In this document: positions 23,701 through 37,180 of the stretch, piece by piece
How the letters are laid out: each line of letters begins with the position of its first letter
Numbering within the stretch: the first letter of the stretch is position 1
Source: Diploscapter coronatus
Lineage: Eukaryota; Nematoda; Chromadorea; Rhabditida; Rhabditidae
Direction of reading: 5' to 3'
Length of the DNA stretch: 64,000 bases
Assembly (NCBI GenBank): GCA_964036155.1
Contig: OZ038423.1
Coordinates: forward strand, 35,851,249 to 35,915,248
Translations under genes and position numbers: made by a program
The notes under the pieces: generated by a model
The model's database searches: none
What the model was told of the DNA's origin: nothing
Seen by the model: the letters and a program-made list of their open reading frames with translations, nothing else

Positions 23701-26700
23701 GCCAATTGATAACGCTGCGAATCAGAAATCGCCTTATATCTTGATAATATATTAAAAAAAACCTTATTTGCTAATGTGTCACAAACTATCACCTTTTAAT
23801 TCAAACTGCAATAAGCTGGCGCAAATTTTTGTCAACATTTATCAAATGATCGACTTGAAAACATTTTTCATAAATGAATAATTTGATTCTTTTGACCCGG
23901 GCTTAAAACAAATTAAAATATCTATAATTAAAAAAAAAGATCAGTTCTAGAAAATCAAGCAATCGAATCAAAAAAGATATTTTTAGGGAGTTGGTTCCTT
24001 TTCAGGGTCCAATTTGTAGCCCTCAAAAACCATTCCCCTTTTCGGTGATAAATCATTTTGTACATTTTTCGAATTCAGCCAGTTCGCGTTTTTCTTCAAA
24101 AGTCACTTCTAAAAATGGCATTTTCTCACATCACTCTCAACTGTCGGGTTCATTTTGAAGAAGCGACTTAAAAACTAATCAACTAGTCAAATCGAATTAA
24201 ATCAAACACTTCTTTGACTTCCCCAATTCGTTTTGGGCGCGGTCGGTCGGCTTTTCGATCGTCTGATTCGATATTTTCTTCTTTCCTGTGGAAAAATTAA
24301 CCCAAACGATTTTGTTTGACTATTCTAATTCATTAGGTCCGATTTTCTGTCTAACTTTGCGAAAGATCGGGAAAATATCTCAACCATTTTCCAATCATTA
24401 TTTTCTATAATAGGGCAAGAGGTTTCTGATTAGAAAAATCGCACTTTTTATATGATAAGTTCTGACATCATAGACAATTTTCTAACTACTATTCTAGGAC
24501 ATGCAGAGTTTTTTCCTTCGGATTCTAATTTGGTTTTCTAAAGATCGCGAAGCTATGCTAGACAATTTTCTTGGACTATTCTAATTCTTTCGAGAGAGAT
24601 TTTTGTTTATTTTTTCTATTATCAAAAGATCATCAGACAGACTGTACAACACTCGTGGTGATAATTCATTTATTTGCTTGATTCATTAGTAATTCATTAA
24701 CGGATAATGAATTGTCTATCAATTAACAATTTGTCACATTATCATATATCACTGTGTCGGCTGTCATTTCAATTGTCTGCATTCGTAATTACTCGATCGA
24801 TATATTGTCTTGAATATTACAACGGTGACAATGTGGCAACGACATTTTGATAGTCTGTTACTTTATTTTATTCACTTTTCTAAATTTATTTTCAAATTGA
24901 AGTTGATTATCTTGATTCTGTTTATGCACCCATTAAATTTGGCTTGAGCAATTGTTTTCGAGTGACCTTTAAAAATCCCTCAGAATTTCTTTTCTTTGCT
25001 ACCTTGAAAAATCCTGTGGAATTTATAACGCATCTAAATATTCTTAGACTTTAGCATCTATTATAAATAGGGATTATTGAAATTTACGATATTGTAAACT
25101 CGATTTTTTGACATTATTATTTTCATGCCTTATTGAAAATAATTTTCAATACCCACGAATATTCCAAATCCTATCAAATTTCCTACAAAAACAGACTAAG
25201 TTCACAAAAGCGATTTGGCACTAATCTTTCAACAAAATTAGACGAAAATATGTTTTTGACAAAAATAAGAAGCACGTGTGTGCTGAATCTTGTTGAAAAT
25301 TCTGTTCGAAGAAGAAAAATTTGAAGTATTGCAATTTTTGTATTTTTGCACTTCTTATCTCTTGCGTAGGATTTTTCGTTAGTCAGTACGGAATTTCTGA
25401 AGAAAAACATCCAGTGATGATAAAATGACAAAACCGAGACTAGGTACAGTATGCTTTTTATCACCATCCAAAGCTAAAGGTTTTAAAAATAGTGACATAT
25501 ATTTTTAAAAAATGAAATAAAATTACTAAAATACTTCAATTTTGTACACAAACTATGAATTTTGAAGGTTCACTAAAGTTTTCTATTTCTTCTACTATTT
25601 TTTTAGAGAACTTGTGCTCTAATTCGATCAAACACGGTTCGCACGTTTCCTTTTCAATTTTATGTAAACCGTTCCATTTTTGAACGTTTTCTGAATTCGT
25701 TCTATGATGTTTCGTGGTCCGAATGCGTTTCAACCATTGCTAATCTTAGAATTTTGCAGAACTTGTTGATCGATCTTTCTTTCCGGATATTACTAGACGT
25801 TGCAGCTGATTTATTTGCAAATATAACTTTTGATTGAACCATTACTATCTTATCATCTTCGCTGAAAATTATACTTTACCATTTTATTAGAAATTAAAAA
25901 CCACTGGTAAAGTTTGATTGAGTTGGACTAACTTGTACTCTTGAACTCATCACATTTCATCTTTGGGGGTCCTTTTTTCTGAAAACGTTAGAAAATTAGC
26001 TGGGCTTGAAGTAATACATACATAACAGTATTACATTCTATGCACCTTTTCCCGAAGTTTATTTTCATTAACTCAATTTTAGCAGTTGATAAATTTAGTC
26101 ACTAGTGCTTCATTTTCACGTGGACTTTTACATTGTTTTTCTTGCAATCCCGACTTTCTAGTCAACACATTTTTCGCATTTAGGACGACATTTCCTTGGA
26201 CTGTTTATAGAAGCAGATTTCTCGCGTATCAGTCAGAAAATAGTCATAAACTTGTCATTTTTAGCAATTCCGAAATTAAATTTCCGTTTTCTTCGCGACT
26301 TTTCAATCTCATCGTTTTCCTGGGGTTTCCCGTTTTGTAGAAGATAAAATTTGTCTTAAAAATAGGAGAAATGAAAATTTCTTCGAATTTCAATCGGGTT
26401 TCCCAAATTTTCCTTATCAATTGTCCGTCCATCTTTGATTCTTTTCGACGTCATCTTCACTTATTTTCATTGGGAAATGAAAAAGAAGATAGAGTGTAGC
26501 ACATCTTACACAAATGGTAAAAAAAATCCTCAAAAGTACGGTCGTTCGAGATTTTTAACGCCCAATTTTCAGTTCTCATTGGAAACCTTTGAAGTTCCAA
26601 TAATTTTCAAATTCTCATGAAAGTATTTTGTTCTGGTTAGACGGAAATCGAATATTGGAGAATAAAAGTACAGAAATACAGGCAAATCCGATAATTTTAG

Positions 26701-28810
26701 GTTTAATGAGCAGCTGCGAATTTTCGCTGGAATGCATTCAAAACGCGAAAACTTTAGTCCAATTTAATTAATCAGCTAGTTCCTTTTTCGAAAGTAATTG
26801 GATTTTTTTGCGAAAGAAAATCTCTGAATCATTTAATTTTAGAAATCTAATAATGAGGAATTGATGCATTTGTGAAGAGGGAAGATAAATTTCAACCAGA
26901 AAAGTAAAATCAAATTGACAGTTGATCGATTTTCTCGAAGAACAATATTAATATTACGGTAATCCGTTGAAAACCAAGATGAAATTAACATTAGATCGTC
27001 CAATAAATTCTAAGGCTTTTTCAAAGCTATTCCTCTTTAACTTTATGCAATTTTCATATTTTTGGTCATAAACAGTAAGGAAGCCGCAATATTCTAATGT
27101 TTATTCGACAAAACTATCTTATGATTCGATTATTATGAATTTTGACTCAGTCACGTAAAATGTTGACTGTTTCGATGCAGATTTCGTGAGTTTTGCAAGA
27201 TTTTAGCCATGCTTTAGTTCACATGATTCTTGTTGCACATCAAACGGTCAGACTTACCTGAATTCCTTGTTTACAGTCACTTTTTCCGTATTATTTCTCA
27301 ACATTTTAGCCTGTTTTACTGTAGTTATCGTTAATGATGTTGGTGGAATTCTTTTTCCAGTAAATGGCCCCGAAACTGCCATTTCCATTCTTCAATTCGT
27401 AACAATAACAAGTAAGAGGAATTAAGAAACAGGTTACTGCAATTTTTACTGTTTTGTTTATATTTTCGGGTTGCGCGCGTTTCATTGACTTTTTCATGAA
27501 TTTCACACATTTTTGCGCGACGTGATTGATGGACTTACCGCGTAGGACGAAACCGTTTCCTATCGATTCACAAATAGTTTTGAAACGTCCGAATTTGTTT
27601 TTTGTGAAAAATCTCGCTTCTTAATCCTTCAAAAATTTCACCAATTTCTTACATTTTGCTTATTCATTAAATTGGATTTTTTTCTAATGCTGATGAAATA
27701 GGGTAACTGATTACGGTATCCTTGATGTCATTCTATTTATCTCGATCCCCTTCTTCAAATGATCGAATTTCCTTTCGCCCTAAAATTGCTGAAAAGTTTG
27801 ATATTCAGTTTTGTAGGCGAACGTTTCTAAATTATTTTTCTTCTAAAAATGCTAGATGTCTAAATGCTATAAAATATCGCCATTTTCAAGAACGGACTTT
27901 CTATTTCCGGATATTCTGTATTTTAGTTATTTTGTTCTCTCAAGAACCATAGAACGACTCAGTTTTGCTAGTTGTCGCGCAGAAAAAAATACAGAAAAAT
28001 TGGCGGGAATTTTATATTTTGAACCGCCCGTCAGTCTTTCTGCTATAAAGTTGAAATTTGAACTTTTCGCGAGTTATTCTAGCTAGTTTTCATTTTCTAC
28101 TCTTCACTATCGTGCTAAAATTTTTCTTAGATGTTTAAGATGTTCATTTATAGAACCGACTACAATTTTGTCGAGTTTAAGCTGATAAATATGCGCTTTC
28201 GCCTAATTTGTAGCCACACAAATTTATGAGGCATTAACGTATAGAATTATTAGAAAAATAGCATTAAAGTTTATCGGTAAAAGTGATACCTATATTTTCG
28301 GAATTCGGATTTTTTTTTGGAAAATTGGAGTCTTTGAATTTTCGATAGTTTAGCTATACCAAGGGGATGGATTACGGTCACTTGTTTTGGGGATAATGTT
28401 AGGATTTCGTAAAGTGAAGTTTAATTTACAATATTGCAGTTATGTAAGCTCAAATTAGAATGATAAAACATATCGAAAAATGGTAGCATCATAAGAAGGT
28501 ATTTTAGAAAATCTTATCTATGATTTACCTCGAGAATTTTGCAGATTAATTTTTGAGAATTTTAATCTGTAAATTGAAAAATTATTGAACATTTAAAAAA
28601 ATTTAGGCTAAAATTTTAAAATTTAAATTCCACAAAATTTTCTACGATTTATTTTCGACTAGCTATTTTCCTTGTTTTCTTGTAATTCTGAATGCTAAAT
28701 TGCGTTCCTAATCTATGGAATATTCTGAGAGGTTCGGAGCCATTTTACCCTTTAATAAATCTTCTCATGTAAGGAAGTGATTGATTACGTTATCTCGATA
28801 TTTCTGTAGT

Positions 28811-28840
28811 TATCAGTCTCTATCAGCCTTTATCAGTCCT
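28811..28840. repeat. Short tandem repeat, three 10-bp units
   Basis: Three adjacent units TATCAGTCTC, TATCAGCCTT, TATCAGTCCT share TATCAGYC. This is a minor local repeat in non-coding DNA. Confidence 0.6.
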
Positions 28841-31800
28841 AATCTTCCTACCACTTTTCTGACTACCACAGATTTTCGATAAGCGGATTTCACATATCCA
28901 CATGCTTATTCGAGAACAATAGGACGACTCGGCGGATTTGAATGATAATCAGGTTATTTCAGGCGAATTATTAGGCCTTGTCATAAGCCGAGAAAATTGT
29001 TGTCATGTCACGAACGCGCGCATTTAGGGTAGTTTTAATGCGCTTATTATTTGTAGTTTCGTCATAAAGTATAGTGAGAAAAATACACAACAAGAAAAAT
29101 AATAAGTTAGCGAAAAATTTGTGATGCATGAAATTTTTATTGGAAAGTCTTTCGAATTCAAAATCTTGCATTCCTAATATAACATTGAAATTTTGCAGAA
29201 TTTATTAAATTTTAGTAAAAACTAACAAAATTATGCGATGTTTACAAAACAGCACCAAATTTCGCGAATTTAGTGATCATTGAAATGAAACTTGATAAAA
29301 TCCAGGATTTTTAATGACTGTTCAAAACAAGTCGAAAGGTTTATTCGAATCCAAATCCTTGATTGAAAAACAAGATACATCTGGGATTTCTCACATTATA
29401 TTTTACATTTTCAAAATGTTTTCTGTAAAAAATTCTTAAATCCGTGTTTGATTTACGCGTTGGTAATCTAAGGCCGCACACGGGGTTAGAGAATTTTTAT
29501 CCCGATAAGTCTAAAATCGGTTCGACGAAAATGTTAATTTTGATAATACGTGCGTGATCGATCAAAAGATTACAAGCAAATCGAGATTTTGACGATGAAT
29601 TTAGAATACCTCGGGAAATTTTCGAGGATTCTGAAGTTGACTCATGAAGTATAAGTATGGTAGAAAACTATTCAATTTTGTAAAGATTTTATGCCAAATT
29701 ATCCTACTTTTAATCTTTCTAATTCGGTAGGAACTTATAATCATTAATTTCTTTGAAACATTTAAAAGAATTTCAAGATTTGTGATAAAAAAGTTAGTTT
29801 GATTCATTCAAAGTCTACGGTCTAATGGAAAACTCTTCAAAGTTTTTCATTACGAATTATTCTAGAGGCGATCTTCGTGAACCCTTTGAAGTGTTTCGAC
29901 AAAAATGGCATTTTTGGGTTCATAGGCCAGATAAAGCGCATGAATCCCATTTTCGTGAATGAAAGATTCGATTTTACGATTTTTCGTAAGGAATCAGAAA
30001 CGCAATCCGATTTTTTGAAATCACGACTAACCTCTTAGGATAATGAATTGGTGAAGGGTCAAGAATCGTGATTCAGACTATTTTATGTGTTTTATAATGT
30101 TAATTTTAGAATCTTCGATAAAATTTATGAAAACTCAGCAACTAAAATCCCCAGTTTTAGAAAACAAAATGAAAAATAGAATGCCCAGAACGAAAATTTG
30201 AATTTTGGCTTTTATCAAGAACGGTATAAATTTGGGGAACATTCGATAAACTCAAAAATTCACCTGCATGTTCAAACTTCAGGCCAATTTAATTGAAATT
30301 TAGAATTTTGAGTTTATTCTGCGTGAAAATAGAGTATATTTTACTGTCAACCCACTTGATTCTTTTAACTCATTTCTTATTGAAAGCATTTTGCAAATGT
30401 CTATTTTATGAAATGTTCGCTTTGATTGCAAGTCATTGGAAATAGGAAACAGATTTTATCAAACGAATCGAAATTACTAATGAGCCATTGTTCTCGGTAA
30501 TGAAAATATTTTGGACGGAAATTATTTTTTTGCAAATAAGTTCTATCTACAGATATCCTTTCTTTGAAAACTGCTATAATTTTTGTATTAAAGTACGTAT
30601 GAAATCAGTATAATGAATTTTTCTGCTTACTAGATTTCCGACTTGAAAAGATAGTAATTCTTCTCAGATCGACCTATCTTTCGCTTGCAAGAATTTTATC
30701 ACTTGCTGAAAAGTCTGTTTATCAAATATTTTTGCTAATTGTGAGTGCTTTCATCAAATAAGTTATCGCTATGCATAATTGTCACTGATAAATAGTCAAT
30801 GAAGCCGAACAGTTTGAGGTTTAACAGCATAGACCAAAGTTTTACATCAATTTGTTCTATTCAAAATGGTAAAGTGGTGAAAATGTTGCTTATCTTCATC
30901 ACATTTTTCTCAGAATTCTTAATGAGAGAAAAGTATGGTAGCATTGAAGTGCTTGGAGAATAATTTACTATAATTACTCTAAAACTCGTTTCAATTTTAA
31001 ATACTTCCTCGAAATCGAATGAAATCTACTAGAGGCTTTCATGAAATTGAAATTATGAGCAAAAAAGAATGATGTGTAACATGCGAAATTGAACCTTTGT
31101 TTCTAGCTAGCCCATTAAGGATAATTCTAAGCTTTCTACATTTTTTCATTTTTTATTCCTGTTCTTCTAGAAGTATATTTAGTCACCACGTAAAATCGCG
31201 TTAACCTGCAAATAATCAAATAATCCCTTCATTTCCCATGTCAAATTGCGTTTTGTTTGTTAGCTAAACATTAGAAATTTTCGTTGAGTTTGAGTTTTGT
31301 TAGAATGTTTTTTTGTCTGACGATTTTGTAAACAGAAAAGTCAGCATTTCATCTAAGAAAATGATGTTACCCGATCTAAAAATACATCGCGGTCAAGTTT
31401 CTAGAGTACAAACAAACAAATTATTTCTTAGTTTTGATGAATTTTGATCATTTCGTAAGAGTCTATTCTCAAAGAGCTCGAAATGAGCTCAAATCATCTC
31501 TAATTTAATGATTTTCGGAACTTTAGTGCTGTAAATATTTTTTTACCTCTGGAAAATTGAAAAAATATTACTTCTTACTTGCATTTTTAAAGTTCCCTCA
31601 ATTTTCCCTCTATCGTTCAGGATGTTGTGAATTTCACATTTCGAAACTTGCCCCCACAAACTTGCCGAAATTAGAAAAAGGATGCCATGCAGATTTTCGA
31701 TGAATTAAAGGAAACTAGGCGTTGGCATGAAAATCGGTGAAAATCAGAGTTTGACAGAAAAAATTGTAGGAACTGTGTTTGGTGGAGGTTAATTCGATTA

Positions 31801-33388
31801 AAATCGACGATTTAAAAATTTTTCCATTAAATTTTCTCATTTCTCCTTTATCTTTTAAAATTTTCAAACGCAATTTGCCCCAGGAATTACATTATACAGC
31901 AATCAGAAATTGAACAGATTTTGTATGAGAATATTTTAATTTGAGGGACAAGCTAAGGATGTACATAGTCTAAGAAATCTTTAGATTTGCTTTATTTGGA
32001 ATTTCAAAAGATTAGAAATTTGCTTGTGGAGAGGATAATTCGACTAATTCGTTTAAATTTTTATTTTAGGGGGTTTACTGATCAAGCTATAATCTAAAAT
32101 CGGCCCCCTTCTGAGACTTGTTGGGAGAATTCATTTCCTTATGTATGAGAGAAGGGTAAATAAAACAAATCTTGGTGCCGTTTCGCATTTGTTGTTATGT
32201 GTTACGACGTCAATGTAGTCGTAAAATCCTATTCTTTCAAAGATAAACTTCCGAATTTAGGAGATATCCCACAAAAATCCTACCCTTTTTGCATTGCTGC
32301 CTTGTTTACAGCTAGAAAATATTCGTAAAAATCTTATCTTCGAAACGCCAACCATAATTTTAGGATCTCAAAGAAATTTCAACATACGATGATTCTAAAC
32401 TTATTGTGTCACTCGGATAAAAATGCCTAGATTTAATTTTTATCGCGAGACTATTTAGAGCGATACTTGAACAACGCTAATCTGAGATCGTAGTCATTAA
32501 ATGAAGGCTGAGTAGGGGTTAAAATTCCTGGAATTCAGAATTTAGTGAAAAATCGACCAAAATTAAGGCGCTAATAAATAATAAGACAGGTTTTCCCTCA
32601 TTTCTTGGTACCAATTTATGCAAATTGTATTTTTTATTTGCATAAAATTTCTAATCTTTCGTATTACTGATAGGATAATAATAATCTAATTTTTCTGCCT
32701 ACGTATTATGTAAACAAAGGAAATATTCATACTGTAGTTCTCATCTCCTTCCCAGAAACATTTGAAAAGCGCTATTTTCTAGCCTTTCTAGTAATCGTTT
32801 TGTGTGTGTAACTCAAACTTTGACTAATGACAATAATAGACTTTTTCATCTGTCAAGTAAATAGAGGGACTAAAAATTACGATATGTAATGAGCTAGATA
32901 TTTACAATTTTGGTGCTCACAGCATAATTATATACTTTTGGTTACATTTAGGCAAATGTTATGGTTACGTTTCAACATAATACAGAGGGGAAAAAATTTT
33001 GCACTCTTGATTAAGGAACAATGCATATGCTATGAAAAATGACGTTATTTTCTTGAAACTCACAGCATTTTAGTTGCGTTTCGTCAAAATTATATTTCAC
33101 TTGTGAATAGTCTACTTGGCTTTGAATATGCTACATCACTATTTGCAATCGTATTTGAGCTTTCCAGACTTTACTATTTGAATCCTTGTGTCAAGTTCTG
33201 AGATATTGTATTACATTTCGTAAATGATGGCTAAGTTTCAAATAATTCCTAAGGCCTGTTCTCAAAAATCTTGACGTATTTAGTCCCAGAACTTACATTT
33301 ACGTTCGTATTTTGCAATTTGAAACCCGCATATAATTCTAAATTCTCGTATGCTTTTTGTATTTCAAATATATTACGCAGGAATGTAC

Positions 33389-33446
33389 GGACCCAGACAT
33401 TAATTAATGTCCGGGTCTGTGTTGAGAGAAATTCCGATGTCCGGGT
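33389..33446. repeat. 30-bp near-palindrome with an adjacent direct repeat
   Basis: GGACCCAGACATTAA (33389-33403) is followed immediately by its near reverse complement (33404-33418), with 13 of 15 positions pairing. The string ATGTCCGGGT (33407-33416) recurs in direct orientation at 33437-33446. It could be a binding site for a dimeric protein or the remains of a foldback element. Confidence 0.6.
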
Positions 33447-33842
33447 TCCAACTGTTACGGATCGCGTACATCTATGATATTACGTCTATCCAACTTTTTA
33501 AACAAATATTATCATAACCAAATAATAATTATCTGAGCTTGTTTCATTTGCGTACTTTTCATAGTTGTTTCGGAGAAAATATTAAATTTCATTCATCCCC
33601 TTGTAATAATTTCAGGTTCGAGTTACTTGGCATACACCGTTTTTCTAGGCTCGTCGAAATCGGATATGTATTTGATCGAACAGAAAAAAATTGCCCATGT
33701 CATTCATTAGACGATTTATCCACGAATTCATAAATATTTATCGGGATTCCTCCCTCTGCGTTCATTTTACGCGGAATTTTTGCTAAATTTATTACGAAAA
33801 ATACCGAGCTTTGCAGCCTTACAAATGCGTAAAAATAGCTTA

Positions 33843-33865
33843 GCGCATTAATATGCATAATGCGC
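33843..33865. repeat. Hairpin GCGCATTA / TAATGCGC
   Basis: A perfect 8-bp inverted repeat with a 7-nt loop (ATATGCA) lies in the gene desert. It is short, so chance is possible. Confidence 0.5.
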
Positions 33866-36800
33866 GCAAATGATGCGGAAATGTGAATGAAAATACCAGG
33901 TGTAGTTTTTCAACAATCATCTCAGTTTTAGTTCAATTTGTCCAACCTACGGTTCACTAATTTTGACGCTAAACTAAATTTAGCAACAAATATACGGACT
34001 TCTAAGGACAGAAAATGATTTTTATATCTCATTTTAATACGTGTAGCATCTGAAATTCATCGAGAATTGTCCCTAAGAATCTTTTTTTACAATTTTGCAA
34101 CGTAGAAGCTTTTTGTTACAGGAAGTTGCAAATTTAGACAAATTTCATCTGAAATTCGGGAAAGAATCGCATTTCTTTGATAAAAAGTTCTCGAAAGACA
34201 ATTGAAAACCCAAATCACATTAAATTAAGTTTCTTAATTTGTCTAAACTAATATTATGTCTGGTATTAATTTCGTATTTTTGGGTGATTCAAATGAAAAG
34301 CCAAAGAATTTTGTGCAACCCCACACAATAGATTTTTTTCCCGACAAAAACACGAAAATTGACTCGATGGATACAAATTGCGCATGGAAATTGAAAATTT
34401 GTGGTTTTCACGGAACGATAGCAAAATCTGTTAAGATTCAGTCCAAACTTCGACCAGAAAAACAGCAAACTATGTGAGAATCAGAAAGAAACTTACGGAA
34501 ATTTCGACGATTCGAAATGTTTAGTCGGTTTACTTGGAAATGTGTGTGGGATTTTGGGACCAAATTTATAAGCTTTCGAATATTGTATTTAAAAAAAATT
34601 TCGAAAGTTGACATCATCGTATGGCACAAAACGATACGAGATGCTTCAGAAATTTACAGCGTCATTTTGAAATATGTGCACCAAACTTAATAAAACAACT
34701 TTTTAATTTCAAAATCCCCAAAATTGTCGATTTTAAATTACCATTTGACCTTATAATTTCTTCCTGGGTTTTGCTATTGCAATTTTACGGCTTTTTAGGG
34801 CAAAGTTGAATGAAAATGCATTCTGGCGTCACTTGGTTCAAAATTAAATTTTGCATTCCCTAACCTTACAAATTGACCTTTAAAAATATAAATAACGTGG
34901 GTAATTGGGTTTAGACTTTTCTACGACTAAATTGAGCAAAACGGGGTGTCTTCAGGATATTACTTGTTAAATTATGTGTCTTTGTTCATGAATTAATAAA
35001 TTAAAAATGATGTGAATCGGGAGGCATTTTGAAATGGATATCATTCATTGAATGCGCAAAAATGCACATAATTCCACATTAGGAATCCTCGAATGGAAGG
35101 TAAATAAATTCATGGAGAACAAGTCGAAAATGGCGCGATTTTTCATTTTTCCTTTGACTATTTTCATGGTGTAATTTTGGTCATTTTACTAAGTTGAGCT
35201 CTGTTTGACCTCGGAAGACCGTAGAGGAGTGTGTGCTGTGTGGAAGGAAGGTGGAGACAAGTTGATGAGCACGAAAACGTTTATTAATGACAAGTTGGGG
35301 TATTTATAGAGATCAGGGGTGAGATATCTAGGATAGATATGCAATTATTGTAGAGTGAGATTGTCGCATACAATTTGCTAGAAATGTTACGAGTTATCTT
35401 GGAATTAAAAATTGATAAACCTCTTGTTCGGGATTGTTCAGAATGTTTTCGAAAATTTCAGTTTAGTTTTAGATCCCGAAAATTTGTAATTTCAAACACC
35501 ATTTCTAGAACCTAATTTTCAACAATTTTCGGAATTCTTTCTAAATGCTTTGACAATGATATCAACGTCTCAATCGAAAATGTTTGAGAATCAAAAGATG
35601 AAAACGTCCGTTTCTGTCTAAAATTGGCTAGGTTTTCAATAGTTAGTGTGTAAAGTGTAGACAGACCTGCACAGACCTGACACATTGAAAACGAGACAGA
35701 TTTTGACATCGAGTGGTCGTGACGACATAAAACACAGACACATGATAAAAGAGTTGGGAAGTTAGAGTTCAAAATTCAACTCGAGTCAGGAATCAAGTGG
35801 ACTTTTGAAACTTTTTTGCTAGTTTGATAGATGCACTCTTGAGAAGTTGAACTTTTGAATAGTTGTAAGTTGATGCATTGTTGAGAGTTTGATTTGGTGA
35901 GTCGGAAAGTTTCAGTGGATGATTAAAAACAGTAGGTTGGCTAGGGAAATACTAGTGGACCATTTCATGGAGTCTGATTCTTTCCTTTCTAGTGAATGAT
36001 TATAGTGGTGCCTAATAGAACACCTAAATTTAATTTGCTATTCGGCTGTATTTTTTCTATACATCACTTCTCTGAATTAGCAATCCTAACTTGAATTCAG
36101 TTCCGGTACGTGAACCATAACCACTAGCGTGCAGTGTAAAAAATGATTTTCAGAAACTTCCTGATTGTTTTGGGTTTAGTCTTTTCTTCGAGTAGTTCCA
36201 CAGTATCATTTTTTTTGCAGAATCCTTGAATTTTTGTTTTAAACTGAAAATTTATCTGATAAGAATTGCTGAAATGGAGAATTTTGCCTTGAAGATTTTC
36301 TGTATCTTTTTAATTTTTGACGTCAAGATGAGCTAACAATTCAGGGTTGAGTGTAGCGTATTTGATTAGTAGACTCTTTTCGGTGAAACCGATTTGAAAT
36401 TAGTCTTTATGCTATAATTTGTAGTGAGTCAAAGAGTAGTTCAAAGAATGATGAGTAACGATATTTGACAATTTGAAAATTTTCGAAACAGCGAAATTCC
36501 AAACATGACTCAACGATAATTATGAAGATCATTCAATTTTGGGCGTTTATAAATCCTAGTTTGTTTATTTAGCCACTGAAATTTTTCCGACATTATTCAT
36601 TCGAGGATTTTGAAATACCGTAAAATCTATCGAAGCCCATGGATTTCTGTTGAAATTCATTTTATATAAGATCATTTTGAAGAATTTTGTTCTATTTTAC
36701 CATTTGATTTCAATTCGTAGACGATTTATGAGTTTTTCTTTTTCAAATGGAAAAAATCGATGATCATTGATTCAATTGGAATTTTGTCAATAGTTCATTC

Positions 36801-37040
36801 TTTCATTCACTCATAGCTAACTTGTCAGTAATGCGCCGAAAACGGGAAATTGAATCAGCGTGGCAGAAGCGATGAAAATGGCAGAATCGTCATATTGTCT
36901 CTATCTCAATTCTCTTGTCCCATAGTCAGTCATAGAGGTCAAAAACTGACTGATTAAAATCATTGACAATTAGAGAATTAATGATAAAGCATGGTTAGAT
37001 ACGTATTTTGTCGCGTGGCTAGAGATGAGGGATGGAAACC

Positions 37041-37180
37041 GTCTGGTATATCCGACAAGTTGAAGCAATCGGGGTCCCGTTCAGACCGGTTTTGGCCGGT
37101 TCCAACCGCATGAATCTGCTTCTGTAGGCAAGGGAAGAATCGCAGTGTGTCGAATGCGCCCCTCGCTCTCTTCGCTTTGC
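37041..37180. other. GC-rich island in the gene desert
   Basis: About 140 bases are clearly GC-richer than the flanks, including GACCGGTTTTGGCCGGTTCC with repeated CCGGTT, and GCGCCCCTCGCTCTC. No frame is long enough to suggest an exon and no tRNA boxes are visible. A conserved regulatory block or a small structured RNA are both possible; the sequence does not decide. Confidence 0.3.

Larger units (their letters stand above)
20760..35200. other. Gene desert, left part
   Basis: About 14.4 kb of AT-rich DNA. Exons of the neighbouring genes stand out by higher GC and by reading frames that join across good splice sites; no such block occurs here on either strand. Visible items are a short tandem repeat (28811-28840), a palindrome (33389-33418), a hairpin (33843-33865) and several copies of GATTACGGTA. 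Slightly GC-richer spots near 22500-22620 and 24220-24260 are not coding in any frame I could follow. I see no tRNA, rRNA or recognisable transposase. Confidence 0.6.

Noticed and set aside
35216..35420. Possible solo LTR on the - strand (TATAAATA at 35301-35308 and AATAAA at 35280-35285 as read on that strand)
   Set aside because: No matching TG...CA termini with a target duplication could be found, the two signals are too close for a normal LTR layout, and no second copy or coding remains are visible.
36095..36137. tRNA-like boxes on the - strand (TAGTGGTTATGG and GGTTCACGTACC)
   Set aside because: The A-box match is poor, the arms do not pair into a cloverleaf and there is no acceptor stem.
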